A stretch of 41,185 nt of DNA from Mangrovicoccus sp. HB161399 (lineage in GTDB: Bacteria; Pseudomonadota; Alphaproteobacteria; Rhodobacterales; Rhodobacteraceae), in the NCBI RefSeq assembly GCF_013184745.1, contig NZ_JAATVU010000054.1, positions 1-41,185 of the forward strand, read 5' to 3'. Positions 16,829 through 25,940 of the stretch are shown here, in pieces. Within the stretch, counting starts at the first letter, position 1; each line of letters begins with the position of its first letter. The notes below the pieces were generated by a model, which worked only from the letters and a program-made list of their open reading frames with translations, did no database searches and was not told the origin of the DNA. The position numbers were made by a program, and so were the translations under genes.

Positions 16829-17938
16829 ATGAGTGACCGTACCATTGCCGCCCCCGCAGGGGGCGGGCTCTCCCCTGACGGCCTGCTTGCCGGGATCGCG
16901 CGGCGCTCCGAGGCGGTTCTGATCCCGCTGGGCGCGCTGCTGATCGGGCTGGCGATCTTCTCGCTGTTCCTGCTGACCCAGGGAAAGAGCCCGGCGGAGT
17001 ATTTCGCCCTCGTCTACAAGGCGGGCTTCGGCACCGCCTTCTCCTGGCAGAACACGCTGAGCCGCACCGCGCCCCTGCTGCTGGCCGCGCTCTGCGTCGC
17101 GCTGCCCGCCCGGCTCGGCCTGACCGTGATCGGCGGCGAGGGGGCGATCGTGCTGGGCGGCGTCGCCGTCGGCGCGCTGGCCCTGCCGCTCTCGGGCTTT
17201 CCTGCCGTCATCGCCATCCCGGTCTTCCTGGCCGCGGGCGCGCTGGCAGGCGGCCTCTGGATCGGCGCAGTCGGCGCCCTGCGCCACTGGCGCGGGGTGA
17301 ATGAGACAATCGCCTCGCTCCTGATGGCCTATATCGCCATCGCGCTGATGAACCACCTCGTCGAGGGCCCGCTGCGCGACCCCGCCTCTCTCAACAAGCC
17401 CTCCACCCATCCGCTGCCCGATGCCCTGCGGATCGGCAACATCCCCGGCTGGGACGTGCATTGGGGACTGGTCGCCGGGATCGTCGCCTGCATCGTCTCC
17501 TGGGTGCTGATCGACCGCACCACGCTGGGCTTCGCCGCGCGGGTCGCGGGCGGCAATGTCCGCGCCGCGCAGGTGCAGGGGCTGCCGGTGGGCAAGCTGA
17601 TCGTCGGCTTCACCGCCTTGGGCGGCGCCTTTGCCGGGCTGGCCGGCGCGTTCGAGGTCGCTGCCGTGCAGGGCAGCGCCAATGCCTCGCTCGCCGCGGG
17701 CTACGGCTATACCGGCATTCTCATCGCCTTCCTCGCCCGTCACAACCCGCTGGCCATCATTCCGGTGGCGATCCTGCTGGCCGGGTTCGAGGCCTCCTCC
17801 GGTCTCGTGCAGCGCCGTATGGGCCTGCCGGACGCCTCCACGCTGGTGCTGCAGGGCATCGTCTTCACCGTCATCCTGATCAGCGACACCGCCTACGGCC
17901 GGTGGAAGCTCTTCTCCCCCGAACGCTGGAGGTCCTGA
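16829..17938 (+). CDS. ABC transporter permease 1 (BMP-type system)
   Basis: 369 residues with about eight to ten hydrophobic helices and the BPD_transp_2 pattern (LGLTVIGGEGAIVLGGVAVG; RVAGGNVRAAQVQGLPVGKL, the cytoplasmic coupling loop). Inner-membrane channel half, partner of the next permease and the double ATPase encoded at 20561. GGGGG upstream serves as binding site after a 21-base gap from the binding-protein gene. Its TGA overlaps the start of the second permease (TGATG). Confidence 0.93.
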   Translation: MSDRTIAAPAGGGLSPDGLLAGIARRSEAVLIPLGALLIGLAIFSLFLLTQGKSPAEYFALVYKAGFGTAFSWQNTLSRTAPLLLAALCVALPARLGLTVIGGEGAIVLGGVAVGALALPLSGFPAVIAIPVFLAAGALAGGLWIGAVGALRHWRGVNETIASLLMAYIAIALMNHLVEGPLRDPASLNKPSTHPLPDALRIGNIPGWDVHWGLVAGIVACIVSWVLIDRTTLGFAARVAGGNVRAAQVQGLPVGKLIVGFTALGGAFAGLAGAFEVAAVQGSANASLAAGYGYTGILIAFLARHNPLAIIPVAILLAGFEASSGLVQRRMGLPDASTLVLQGIVFTVILISDTAYGRWKLFSPERWRS

Positions 17939-18861
17939 TGGAAACCGATCTCGGTCTCTGGGCCGTTCCCATCGCCATGCTGGGCGGCGCGATCCGCGTC
18001 TCCACCCCGATCCTCTTCGTCTCGCTCGGCGAGACCCTGACCGAGCGGTCGGGCCGCATCAATCTCGGGCTCGAAGGCACGCTGGTCTTCGGCGCCATGT
18101 CGGGCTATGCGCTCGCGGTCATGACCGGCTCGCCCTGGCTCGGCGTCATCGCCGCGGCGATCACCGGCGCGCTCTTCGGTCTGGTCCACGGGCTGATCTG
18201 CTCGCTGCCCAAGGTCAACGACATCGCCATCGGCATCGCGATGATGCTGCTCGGCATGGGGCTCGCCTTCTATTTCGGCAAGCCCTTCATCCAGCCGGTC
18301 GCCCCCGACCTGCCGGCCATCCCGCTCGGCTGGTGGTCCGACCTGCCGCAGGTCCGGGCCGCGCTGCAGGTCAACGTGCTGTTCCTGATCGGGCTGGTCG
18401 CGGCGGGCGTGCTGTGGTGGATGCTGAAGGCCACCAAGATCGGCCTGACCCTGCGCGTCGTCGGCGACAGCACCGATGCCGCCCGCGCCCTCGGCCTGAC
18501 CCCCTCGCTCGTGCGCACGCTGGCCACTGCGGCGGGCGGGGCCTTCGCCGGGATCGGCGGCGCCTACCTGTCGCTCTACTATCCGGGCAGCTGGAACGAG
18601 GGCATCTCCTCGGGGCAGGGCCTGATGGCGGTGGCGCTGGTGATCTTCGCGCGCTGGAACCCGATCGCCTGCGTCGGCGCGGCGATGCTGTTCGGCGCGG
18701 CGGGCGCGCTCGGCCCGGCGCTGCAGACCATCGGCGTCAGCTCCGGCTACTACCTCTTCTATGCCGCGCCCTACGTGCTGACGCTCGGGGTGCTGATCGC
18801 CACCTCCTCGCCCACGCAGGCGCTGTCGGGCGCGCCCGGCGAACTGTCCATCAACAAGTAA
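17938..18861 (+). CDS. ABC transporter permease 2 (BMP-type system)
   Basis: 307 residues, second permease of the same importer, with SGRINLGLEGTLVFGAMSGY near the N-terminus (the family's R-x-x-N-L-G-x-E-G signature) and the coupling loop TLRVVGDSTDAARALGLTPS. BMP-type importers use two different permeases, as here. The ATG at 17938 shares bases with the stop of permease 1, so translation is coupled. A 12-base gap with AGGAG separates it from amiF. Confidence 0.93.
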   Translation: METDLGLWAVPIAMLGGAIRVSTPILFVSLGETLTERSGRINLGLEGTLVFGAMSGYALAVMTGSPWLGVIAAAITGALFGLVHGLICSLPKVNDIAIGIAMMLLGMGLAFYFGKPFIQPVAPDLPAIPLGWWSDLPQVRAALQVNVLFLIGLVAAGVLWWMLKATKIGLTLRVVGDSTDAARALGLTPSLVRTLATAAGGAFAGIGGAYLSLYYPGSWNEGISSGQGLMAVALVIFARWNPIACVGAAMLFGAAGALGPALQTIGVSSGYYLFYAAPYVLTLGVLIATSSPTQALSGAPGELSINK

Positions 18862-18873
18862 GGAGCCAATCCC

Positions 18874-19890
18874 ATGAACGGACTCGGCGGACTGAACAAA
18901 TCCCCGAACGGCGTGGTCATCGGTCTCGTGCAGCTGCAGCTTCCCGTCGTGGAAACGCCGGACGACCTGGCGCGCCAAACCGCGAAGATCGTGGACATGG
19001 TCGGCAAGGCGCGGCGCAACATGGGGACGATGGATCTGGTCGTCTTCCCCGAATATTCGCTGCACGGCCTGTCGATGGACACCAATCCCGAGATCATGTG
19101 CCGGCTCGACGGTCCCGAGGTCGCGGCCTTCAAGGCAGCCTGCATCGGGAACCGGATCTGGGGCTGCTTCTCCATCATGGAGCTGAACCCTGGCGGCATG
19201 CCCTACAATTCCGGCCTGATCATCGACGACCAGGGCGAGATCAAGCTCTACTACCGCAAGATGCACCCCTGGGTGCCGGTGGAGCCGTGGGAGCCCGGCG
19301 ACCAGGGCATCCCGGTCTGCGACGGTCCGAACGGATCGAAGATCGGGCTGATCATCTGCCATGACGGCATGTTCCCGGAAATGGCACGCGAGACCGCCTA
19401 CAAGGGCGCCGAGATCATGATCCGCACCGCGGGCTACACCGCGCCGATCCGCGGCAGCTGGCGCTTCACCAACCAGTCCAACGCCTTCTGCAACCTGATG
19501 GCGACGGCGAATGTCTGCATGTCGGGATCGGACGGGACCTTCGACTCGATGGGCGAGGCGATGATCTGCAATTTCGACGGCTCGGTGATCGCCCACGGCA
19601 CCTCGGGCCGTCCCGACGAGATCATCACCGCCGAGCTGCGTCCCGACCTGATCCGCGAGGCCCGCAACGGCTGGGGGGTGGAGAACAACATCTACCAGTT
19701 CGGCCATCGCGGCTATGTCGCGGTCAAGGGCGGCGCGCAGGACTGCCCCTATACCTACATGACCGATCTCGCCGCCGGGCAGTACCGCCTGCCCTGGGAG
19801 GACGAGGTCCGCATCACCGACGGCACGGGCGAAGGCTTCGCCGCGCCCACCCGCGTTTACGGCCAGCCAGCAAAGGATGCCGCGGAATGA
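18874..19890 (+). CDS. amiF: Formamidase, AmiF (nitrilase superfamily)
   Basis: 338 residues. The nitrilase triad is clear: E60 in VVFPEYS, K129 in LYYRKMHPW and C162 in [11 protein letters not shown]. The regions [54 protein letters not shown] and [13 protein letters not shown] match the formamidase AmiF (rather than broad amidase AmiE) family and length (about 334). It hydrolyses formamide to formate and ammonia in the cytosol. Placed inside the transporter operon and overlapping the next hydrolase gene (ATGA at 19887), it suggests that formamide is either imported or produced by a pathway step here. Confidence 0.92.
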   Translation: MNGLGGLNKSPNGVVIGLVQLQLPVVETPDDLARQTAKIVDMVGKARRNMGTMDLVVFPEYSLHGLSMDTNPEIMCRLDGPEVAAFKAACIGNRIWGCFSIMELNPGGMPYNSGLIIDDQGEIKLYYRKMHPWVPVEPWEPGDQGIPVCDGPNGSKIGLIICHDGMFPEMARETAYKGAEIMIRTAGYTAPIRGSWRFTNQSNAFCNLMATANVCMSGSDGTFDSMGEAMICNFDGSVIAHGTSGRPDEIITAELRPDLIREARNGWGVENNIYQFGHRGYVAVKGGAQDCPYTYMTDLAAGQYRLPWEDEVRITDGTGEGFAAPTRVYGQPAKDAAE

Positions 19891-20564
19891 CGACGCTTGC
19901 CTCGACCCCCTATGCCTGGCCCTGGAACGGCGACCTGCGGCCCGAGAACACCTGCCTGATCATCATCGACATGCAGACCGATTTCTGCGGCGAGGGCGGC
20001 TATGTCGACAAGATGGGCTATGACCTGTCGATGACCCAGGCGCCGATCGGGCCCATCAAGTCCGTCCTGACCGCGATGCGCGAAAAGGGCTACCACATCA
20101 TCCACACCCGCGAGGGGCACCGGCCAGACCTGGCCGACCTGCCGCCGAACAAGCGCTGGCGCAGCCAGCAGATCGGCGCGGGCATCGGCGATGCGGGCCC
20201 CTGCGGGCGCATCCTGGTGCGCGGCGAGCCCGGCTGGGACATCATCCCGGAGCTCTATCCCGAGCCCGGCGAGCCGATCATCGACAAGCCCGGCAAGGGA
20301 TCGTTCTGCGCCACCGACCTGGAGCTGATCCTCAACACCCGCGGCATCCGGAACATCATCCTGACCGGCATCACCACCGATGTCTGCGTCTCGACCACGA
20401 TGCGCGAGGCCAATGACCGCGGCTTCGAATGCCTGATCCTGTCGGATTGCTGCGGCGCGACGGACAAGGGCAACCACGAGGCGGCGCTGAAGATGGTGAC
20501 CATGCAGGGCGGGGTCTTCGGCGCGGTCTCCGACAGCGAAACCCTGATCGCGGCGCTGCCATGA
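19887..20564 (+). CDS. Biuret hydrolase-like cysteine amidohydrolase (isochorismatase fold)
   Basis: 225 residues. The Asp-Lys-Cys triad is D28 (IIIDMQTDF), K134 (IDKPGKGSF) and C167 ([10 protein letters not shown]). Long stretches, such as [36 protein letters not shown] and [20 protein letters not shown], closely resemble rhizobial biuret amidohydrolase (BiuH) as I remember it, more than RutB or nicotinamidase. BiuH converts biuret to allophanate and ammonia. No allophanate hydrolase gene is in the window, so the fate of allophanate would lie elsewhere. Overlaps amiF upstream and the ATPase gene downstream by ATGA, so the three are coupled. A related ureide or carbamate substrate remains possible. 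Confidence 0.8.
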   Translation: MTTLASTPYAWPWNGDLRPENTCLIIIDMQTDFCGEGGYVDKMGYDLSMTQAPIGPIKSVLTAMREKGYHIIHTREGHRPDLADLPPNKRWRSQQIGAGIGDAGPCGRILVRGEPGWDIIPELYPEPGEPIIDKPGKGSFCATDLELILNTRGIRNIILTGITTDVCVSTTMREANDRGFECLILSDCCGATDKGNHEAALKMVTMQGGVFGAVSDSETLIAALP

Positions 20565-22084
20565 AGACGGAGCACGAGAACGGCGCGATCGGCGTCGAGA
20601 CCCTTGGCATGACGATGCGCTTCGGCGGCTTCACCGCGCTCGACAATGCTTCCATCGCCATACCGGCGGGCACGTTCCACGCGCTTCTGGGCGAGAACGG
20701 CGCGGGCAAGTCGACGCTGGTGAAATGCATGATGGGCTTCTACCACGCGACATCGGGACAGATGCTGGTCGCGGGGCGCGAGGCGAAGATCGCCGATCCG
20801 AAAGCCGCCCATGCGCTGGGGCTGGGGATGGTCTACCAGCATTTCACGCTGGTCCCGTCGCTGAGTGCCGCCGAAAACCTGGTGATCTCGCGCGAGGATG
20901 CGCCGAAGATCATCGACTGGCGCAAGGAACGCGCCGATCTGGGCGCCTTCATGGAGAGGATGCCCTTCGCCGTGCCGCTCGACCGGCCGGTGCGGACGCT
21001 CTCCGCGGGCGAGAAGCAGAAGCTGGAGATCCTCAAGCAGCTCTATCTCGGGCGCCGCTTCCTGATCCTCGACGAACCGACCTCGGTGCTGACCCCGGAC
21101 GAGGCCGACGAGGTCCTGGGCCATGTGCGCGGTCTCTGCGAGGCCGGCGAGATCTCGGTGCTGATGATCAGCCACAAGTTCCGCGAGGTGACCGCCTATG
21201 CCGACGACGTCTCGGTGCTGCGCCGGGGCCGGCTGGTCGGGCAGGGGCGGGTCGCCGACCTGTCGCACCAGGCCATGGCCGACATGATGATGGGCGGGCA
21301 GAGCCTGGCCAAGCCTGCCGCCCGCTCGGGGCAGAGGGGCGAAACCGTGCTGGCGCTCGACGGCGCCAAGGCGCGCGACCGCTCGGGCCTGAAGGACATC
21401 CTGATCGAGCGGCTGGAGGTCGCCAAGGGCGAGATCGTCGGCATCGCGGGCATTTCCGGCAACGGCCAGACCGAGCTGATGGAGATGCTGACAGGCCAGC
21501 GTCCGCTGGAGGCCGGGACGATGACGGTCGAGAGCACGCCCTATACCGCGACGCGGTCCGAGACCCGGACGCTCGGCGTGCGCGTCCTGCCGGAGGAGCC
21601 GCTGCACAATGCCTGCGCGCCGAAGATGAGCGTGGCCGAGAACATCGCGCTCAGGAGCTTCGACGCGAATGGCGAGGGCACCCGCTTCTGGCTGAAGCCC
21701 TCCGCCATGAAGGCGCTCGCCGACCGGCTGGTGGGCGAGTACAAGGTCAAGACCGCCTCTCTGGAAAGCCCGATCGCCTCGCTGTCGGGCGGCAATGTCC
21801 AGCGCGCGGTGCTGGCGCGGGAACTGACCGGACGGGTGGACCTGCTGATCGTTGCGAACCCCTGCTTCGGCCTCGATTTCACCGCCGTGGCCGAGATACG
21901 CGCGCGGATCATGGATGCGCGCAACCGCGGTGCCGCCGTGCTGCTGATCTCGGAGGACCTCGACGAGATCCTGGAGCTGGCGGACCGGGTGCTGGTCATG
22001 TCCGAAGGGCGCATCGCCTACGAGACGCCGATCGCCGGGGCCGACACCGCCACGATCGGCCATTACATGGCGGGGCACCAATGA
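20561..22084 (+). CDS. ABC transporter double ATPase (BMP-type system)
   Basis: 507 residues with two nucleotide-binding halves. The first has Walker [10 protein letters not shown], signature [11 protein letters not shown] and Walker [19 protein letters not shown]. The second has the degenerate [12 protein letters not shown] loop, signature [14 protein letters not shown] and [13 protein letters not shown], the pattern normal for RbsA/BMP-type ATPases in which one site is weak. It powers import through the two permeases encoded 2.6 kb upstream; the enzyme genes amiF and the biuret hydrolase-like gene are inserted between them, so transport and hydrolysis are expressed together. Confidence 0.94.
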   Translation: MKTEHENGAIGVETLGMTMRFGGFTALDNASIAIPAGTFHALLGENGAGKSTLVKCMMGFYHATSGQMLVAGREAKIADPKAAHALGLGMVYQHFTLVPSLSAAENLVISREDAPKIIDWRKERADLGAFMERMPFAVPLDRPVRTLSAGEKQKLEILKQLYLGRRFLILDEPTSVLTPDEADEVLGHVRGLCEAGEISVLMISHKFREVTAYADDVSVLRRGRLVGQGRVADLSHQAMADMMMGGQSLAKPAARSGQRGETVLALDGAKARDRSGLKDILIERLEVAKGEIVGIAGISGNGQTELMEMLTGQRPLEAGTMTVESTPYTATRSETRTLGVRVLPEEPLHNACAPKMSVAENIALRSFDANGEGTRFWLKPSAMKALADRLVGEYKVKTASLESPIASLSGGNVQRAVLARELTGRVDLLIVANPCFGLDFTAVAEIRARIMDARNRGAAVLLISEDLDEILELADRVLVMSEGRIAYETPIAGADTATIGHYMAGHQ

Positions 22085-22749
22085 TGGCCGTCATCCCCTC
22101 CGCAGAGCCCTTCGCCTTCGAGTTCGATCCCGAGAAGACGGCGCTGGTCGTCATCGACATGCAGCGCGACTTCCTGGAGCCGGGCGGCTTCGGCGAGACG
22201 CTGGGCAACGACATCGCCCCCTGCGCCGCCATCGTGCCGACCGTGGCCGCGCTGATCGCGGCCTTCCGCGATGCAGGGCTGCCGGTGATCCATACCCGCG
22301 AATGCCACGCGCCGGACCTGTCGGACTGTCCGCCCGCAAAGCGGACCCGCGGCAGGCCGTCCCTGCGGATCGGCGACGAAGGCCCGATGGGCCGCATCCT
22401 GATCGCAGGCGAGCCGGGCGCCGACATCGTGCCCGAGCTCTATCCCGCCGAGGGCGAGATCGTCATCGACAAGCCCGGCAAGGGCGCCTTCTACGCGACC
22501 TCGCTGCCGGACGACCTCGCCCGTCTCGGCATCGACACGCTGGTCTTCGCCGGCGTCACCACCGAGGTCTGCGTCCAGACCACGATGCGCGAGGCCAATG
22601 ACCGCGGCTTCCTCTGCCTGCTCGCCGAGGATGCCACCGCCAGCTATTTCCCGGAATTCAAGGCGGCTGCCCTTGCCATGATCCGCGCCCAGGGCGCGAT
22701 CGTCGGCTGGACCGCCCCCACCGCCAAGATCGCGGAGGCCCTGCAATGA
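22081..22749 (+). CDS. Second isochorismatase-fold cysteine amidohydrolase
   Basis: 222 residues, paralogous to the product of 19887-20564 with triad D26 (VVIDMQRDF), K131 (IDKPGKGAF) and C164 ([10 protein letters not shown]). It shares [20 protein letters not shown] and [12 protein letters not shown] with the first enzyme but lacks the Trp-Pro-Trp N-terminus and has [20 protein letters not shown] in place of the histidine-bearing C-terminal stretch, so substrate specificity probably differs. Starts at 22081 or 22084 (adjacent ATGs), overlapping the ATPase stop. Likely acts on a second amide, carbamate or ureide in the same route. Confidence 0.85.
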   Translation: MMAVIPSAEPFAFEFDPEKTALVVIDMQRDFLEPGGFGETLGNDIAPCAAIVPTVAALIAAFRDAGLPVIHTRECHAPDLSDCPPAKRTRGRPSLRIGDEGPMGRILIAGEPGADIVPELYPAEGEIVIDKPGKGAFYATSLPDDLARLGIDTLVFAGVTTEVCVQTTMREANDRGFLCLLAEDATASYFPEFKAAALAMIRAQGAIVGWTAPTAKIAEALQ

Positions 22750-23081
22750 CCGAGAAGACCGCCTTTCCCGGCCTCGCCACCGGCTATGCCGCGCAGGAGT
22801 TCGAATTCTTCCGCGAGGGCGTCGAGATATGCCATCTCCGGCGCGAAGATCCGGCCGTTGCGCTCCTGCGCTACGCTCCCGGCGCGCGGGTGCCGCGCCA
22901 CCGCCATGCCGGGCTGGAGACCATCCTCGTGCTCGAAGGCACCCAGTCGGACGAGCGCGGCAGCTACGGCACGGGCAGCCTTATCCTGAACCCGGAAGGC
23001 ACGGAGCATTCGGTCTGGTCGGAACCCGGCTGCGTCGTGCTGATCCAGTGGGAACGCCCGGTGGAGATCCTCGGGGACTGA
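22746..23081 (+). CDS. Small cupin protein, ChrR-like fold
   Basis: 111 residues with a single cupin barrel: [20 protein letters not shown] (H-x-H with a following Glu) and [20 protein letters not shown] (second His). This is the ChrR/anti-sigma-type cupin pattern with complete metal ligands. No N-terminal zinc-binding anti-sigma domain is present, so it is not a full ChrR. Last gene of the operon (ATGA overlap at 22746). Could be a metal-dependent enzyme or a sensor acting on the imported compound; function unknown. Confidence 0.8.
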   Translation: MTEKTAFPGLATGYAAQEFEFFREGVEICHLRREDPAVALLRYAPGARVPRHRHAGLETILVLEGTQSDERGSYGTGSLILNPEGTEHSVWSEPGCVVLIQWERPVEILGD

Positions 23082-23095
23082 CCGTCGGCCTCGCG

Positions 23096-23986
23096 TCAGG
23101 GGATCGGCGCGAGCAGCTCCTCGGAGGTCACCAGCTCCCGCACGCCGTGGCTGTGATCCTCCTCGAAGGCATTGCCCCCCGCGGCCCAGGCATGCAGCGA
23201 CAGCAGGTTCAGCTTCATGCAGGCGGGGCGCACGCTCCAGGTCACCTGGTAGGGCGAGCATGCGGCCCCGGTATAGCTCGGGCCGGTGGTGGAGCCGTGA
23301 TAGACCACCGGTTCTCCGGTTCCGGCCGGCAGCGCGTTCGGCTGGTGGAACCCGCCGCGCTGCGTCCCGGCATAGGCGAAGGCGGAGAAGCTGGTGGCCT
23401 CGGGGTCGTTCACCAGCATGAACACCTGGGCCTCCACCCGCAGCTGCGGGTTCACGCAGGCATCGCTGACGCAGGCGCCCAGGCTCTTGCCCGGCGCCAC
23501 GTCGCAGGAGGTGAAGACCCAGTGCACCTCGACCGTGTCGCCCGGCGCGACATTGCCGAAAGGACCGACGCCGGCCCAGGGGTCTGAGCGTTCCGCCGTC
23601 GAAAGCATGGCGGCTTCGTTGCACATCCAGCCGGCCTTCGGCTCGGCATGGGCAGCCGCTGCGGCGGGCGCCGCGCCATGGCCGTCGCTGCCATGGCTGC
23701 TGGCGGCCATCTCCACCGCGCCTTGGGCGGCATCGGCCATTTCCGGCGGCGGGGCGGGCAGGCTGAAACCCGGTCCCTTGTGCTCCGCATAGGTATGGGT
23801 GTGGATGTTGCACAGGTTCATCGCCCAAGGCTGCGGCGCGAGGTTGAAGACCCGCTGGTTCGCGCCCGCCTTCTGCGAGATGTCGCGCGGCGATTGCGGT
23901 CCGAAGCCCTGGCAGAGCTCCGCCCCCCCTGCCGCAAGGGGGGCTGCGGCCAGCAGAGCTGCCGCCGCGATCTTCCGTCTCCGCAT
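23096..23986 (-). CDS. Delta-class carbonic anhydrase, periplasmic
   Basis: 296 residues with a signal peptide (MRRRKIAAAALLAAAPLAAG, cleavage near 20-22). The core PQPWAMNLCNIHTHTYAEHK (52-71), then GPGFS, matches the NLCNIHxHxxAEHKG motif of bacterial delta-class (CA-like) carbonic anhydrases, with His62, His64 and Glu68-His69 as zinc/proton-relay candidates. Cysteines at 25, 59, 122 and several near the C-terminus suggest disulfides, in keeping with export. A low-complexity Ala/His insert (SSHGSDGHG to AAAAAHAEP, about 96-115) interrupts the fold and may be a loop. Converts CO2 and water to bicarbonate. Convergent with the cupin gene, 14 bases apart; no functional tie is obvious, although hydrolysis of ureides would release CO2. 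Confidence 0.75.
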   Translation of the reverse strand: MRRRKIAAAALLAAAPLAAGGAELCQGFGPQSPRDISQKAGANQRVFNLAPQPWAMNLCNIHTHTYAEHKGPGFSLPAPPPEMADAAQGAVEMAASSHGSDGHGAAPAAAAAHAEPKAGWMCNEAAMLSTAERSDPWAGVGPFGNVAPGDTVEVHWVFTSCDVAPGKSLGACVSDACVNPQLRVEAQVFMLVNDPEATSFSAFAYAGTQRGGFHQPNALPAGTGEPVVYHGSTTGPSYTGAACSPYQVTWSVRPACMKLNLLSLHAWAAGGNAFEEDHSHGVRELVTSEELLAPIP

Positions 23987-24135
23987 GATGTCCCGTCCTC
24001 CTGCGCCCGCGCGGTTGCCCGCGGAAATGTGGCAGCATCGTGGCGGACGGAGCCTTTCCGGGAGGTTGCCGGGGCCATGGGCCGGGACCGCTGAATCCGC
24101 GGGGTTTTACGCGAATCCAGCGGACCGGGGCAGGA

Positions 24136-24591
24136 TCAGGGCTCCGCGCCGCCGAAGAGCTCGGCGAAGGCGCCGTAGCCCTCGGCCTCCAGTTCGGCGA
24201 GGGGCACGAAGCGCAGAGCGGCGGAATTGATGCAGTAGCGCATGCCGCCCGCCTCGCGCGGCCCGTCCGGGAAGACGTGGCCCAGATGGCTGTCCGCCCC
24301 GGCGGAGCGCGCCTCGACCCGGACCATGCCGTGGCTGGCATCGCGGTGCTCGGTCACGGCATCGCCGAAGACCGGGCGGGTGAAGCTCGGCCAGCCGGTG
24401 CCGCTGTCGAACTTGTCGACCGAGGCGAAGAGCGGCTCGCCCGAGACCACGTCGACATAGAGCCCGGGCTCCTTCAGATCCCAGTAGGGATTGGCGAAGG
24501 GCCGCTCGGTGCCGTTCTGCTGGGTCACGCGGTACTGTTCCGGGGTCAGGCGGGACAGCGCGTCGTCCTTTTCCTTCGTCGCGTCGGTCAT
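24136..24591 (-). CDS. msrB: Peptide-methionine (R)-S-oxide reductase, MsrB
   Basis: 151 residues. The catalytic segment [11 protein letters not shown] is intact, with the substrate pocket [14 protein letters not shown] and [19 protein letters not shown]. It reduces methionine-R-sulfoxide in proteins using thioredoxin. The two CxxC pairs that bind structural zinc in many MsrB proteins are missing ([13 protein letters not shown] stands where one would be), so it belongs to the zinc-free subgroup. ATG 24591 is chosen for its AGGAGA site; a longer in-frame start at 24672 has none. Divergent from the antiporter gene. Confidence 0.93.
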   Translation of the reverse strand: MTDATKEKDDALSRLTPEQYRVTQQNGTERPFANPYWDLKEPGLYVDVVSGEPLFASVDKFDSGTGWPSFTRPVFGDAVTEHRDASHGMVRVEARSAGADSHLGHVFPDGPREAGGMRYCINSAALRFVPLAELEAEGYGAFAELFGGAEP

Positions 24592-24758
24592 GCTTGCGTC
24601 TCCTGTGGTTCCCGCAGGGATCTCGGGTCTCGGGAACGAAACATCAAGCCCCGGCGCGCATGCTGGCCGCATTGCTGCCCTTGCGGCAGACAGGACGCTT
24701 ACCTCAGCCGCGGAGCTGTCCTATCCTGCGGCAGAGACTGGAAGATCCGGAGACCCGC

Positions 24759-25940
24759 ATGACTGCCACGCTCATCATCGCGATCGTCACGGCCGGCTAC
24801 TGCCTGATGGCGCGCCGCCTGTCGCGGACCATCGTGACCGCCCCGATCGTGTTCATCCTGATGGGATACCTGCTGGCGCAGGCGGGGGGCTCCGGCGAAG
24901 CAGAGGTAGTCCATGTGCTGCATGCCGTGGCCGAGGTGGCGCTGGTCGTGCTGCTTTTCCTCGACGCGGCGCGCACCGACCTGCGCAAGCTGCGCAGCCA
25001 CCGGCAATGGCCGGTGCGGATGCTGCTGGTGGGCATGCCGCTGGCGATCCTGTTCGGCACGGGGATGATCGCCGCGCTGGCGCCGAACTGGCCGCTGGCG
25101 GCGGCGGCGCTTTCGGCGGCGATCCTGGCGCCGACCGATGCCGCGCTGGGACAGGCGGTGGTATCGAACCCGGAGGTGCCCGAGCGCCAGCGCCAGGCGC
25201 TGACCGTGGAAAGCGGGCTGAATGACGGGCTGGCGCTGCCGGTCGTGCTGATGCTGGCCAGCCTTGCCGCCGGGGTGGAGACGCAGGAGACCGGCTACTG
25301 GCTGCGCTTCGCGGCCGCTCAGGTGCTGCTGGGACCGGCGGCCGGGATCGCGGTCGGCTGGATCGGCGCGCGGCTGCTGAACCTCGCCTCTGCGAAAGGC
25401 ACCACCTCGGAAGCCTTCGAGGGCATCGCCACGCTGGCCATGGCCGCGGCCTGCTACGTTCTGGCCGACCTGATCGGCGGCAACGGCTTCATCGCCGCCT
25501 TCACCGGCGGGCTGGTCTTCGGCCATGTCGCCACCGCGCGCTCCGACTTCATCTTCGAATTTGCCGAGGGGGAGGGGCAGATCCTGGCCTGGGCGGCCTT
25601 CCTGCTGATCGGGCTGGGCCTGATGCCCGAGGCGGTGGCCTATCTGGACTGGCGGATGCTGGCGGTGATCCTGCTCAGCCTCTTCGTGGTGCGGCCGCTG
25701 GCGATCTGGCTGTCGCTGGCGGGCACCGATGCCGATCCGGGGACGCGGATCTTCTTCGGCTGGTTCGGGCCGCGCGGGCTGGCCACGGCGCTCTTCGCGC
25801 TCCTGGTGGTGCCCGACATCGATCCGCTGCAGGCGGTGCCGATCCTGCATCTGGCGGTCAACGCGGTCTGGATCAGCGCGCTGCTGCACGGGGTGACGGC
25901 GGCGCCGGGGGCGCGGCGCTTCGCGAGGGCGCGGCGATGA
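24759..25940 (+). CDS. Cation/proton antiporter (CPA1, NhaP-like)
   Basis: 393 residues, nearly all hydrophobic, about 11-12 transmembrane helices. The antiporter core shows VVLLFLDAARTDLRKLR, ILAPTDAALGQAVV (the helix carrying a TD charge pair), ESGLNDGLALPVVL (ND pair, as in Na+/H+ exchangers) and FGWFGPRGLATALFALLV near the end. Exchanges Na+ or K+ for protons across the inner membrane. GGAG at 24748 supports the start. Its stop overlaps the AraC-type regulator gene (ATGA at 25937), so both come from one transcript and the regulator may control it. Confidence 0.9.
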   Translation: MTATLIIAIVTAGYCLMARRLSRTIVTAPIVFILMGYLLAQAGGSGEAEVVHVLHAVAEVALVVLLFLDAARTDLRKLRSHRQWPVRMLLVGMPLAILFGTGMIAALAPNWPLAAAALSAAILAPTDAALGQAVVSNPEVPERQRQALTVESGLNDGLALPVVLMLASLAAGVETQETGYWLRFAAAQVLLGPAAGIAVGWIGARLLNLASAKGTTSEAFEGIATLAMAAACYVLADLIGGNGFIAAFTGGLVFGHVATARSDFIFEFAEGEGQILAWAAFLLIGLGLMPEAVAYLDWRMLAVILLSLFVVRPLAIWLSLAGTDADPGTRIFFGWFGPRGLATALFALLVVPDIDPLQAVPILHLAVNAVWISALLHGVTAAPGARRFARARR

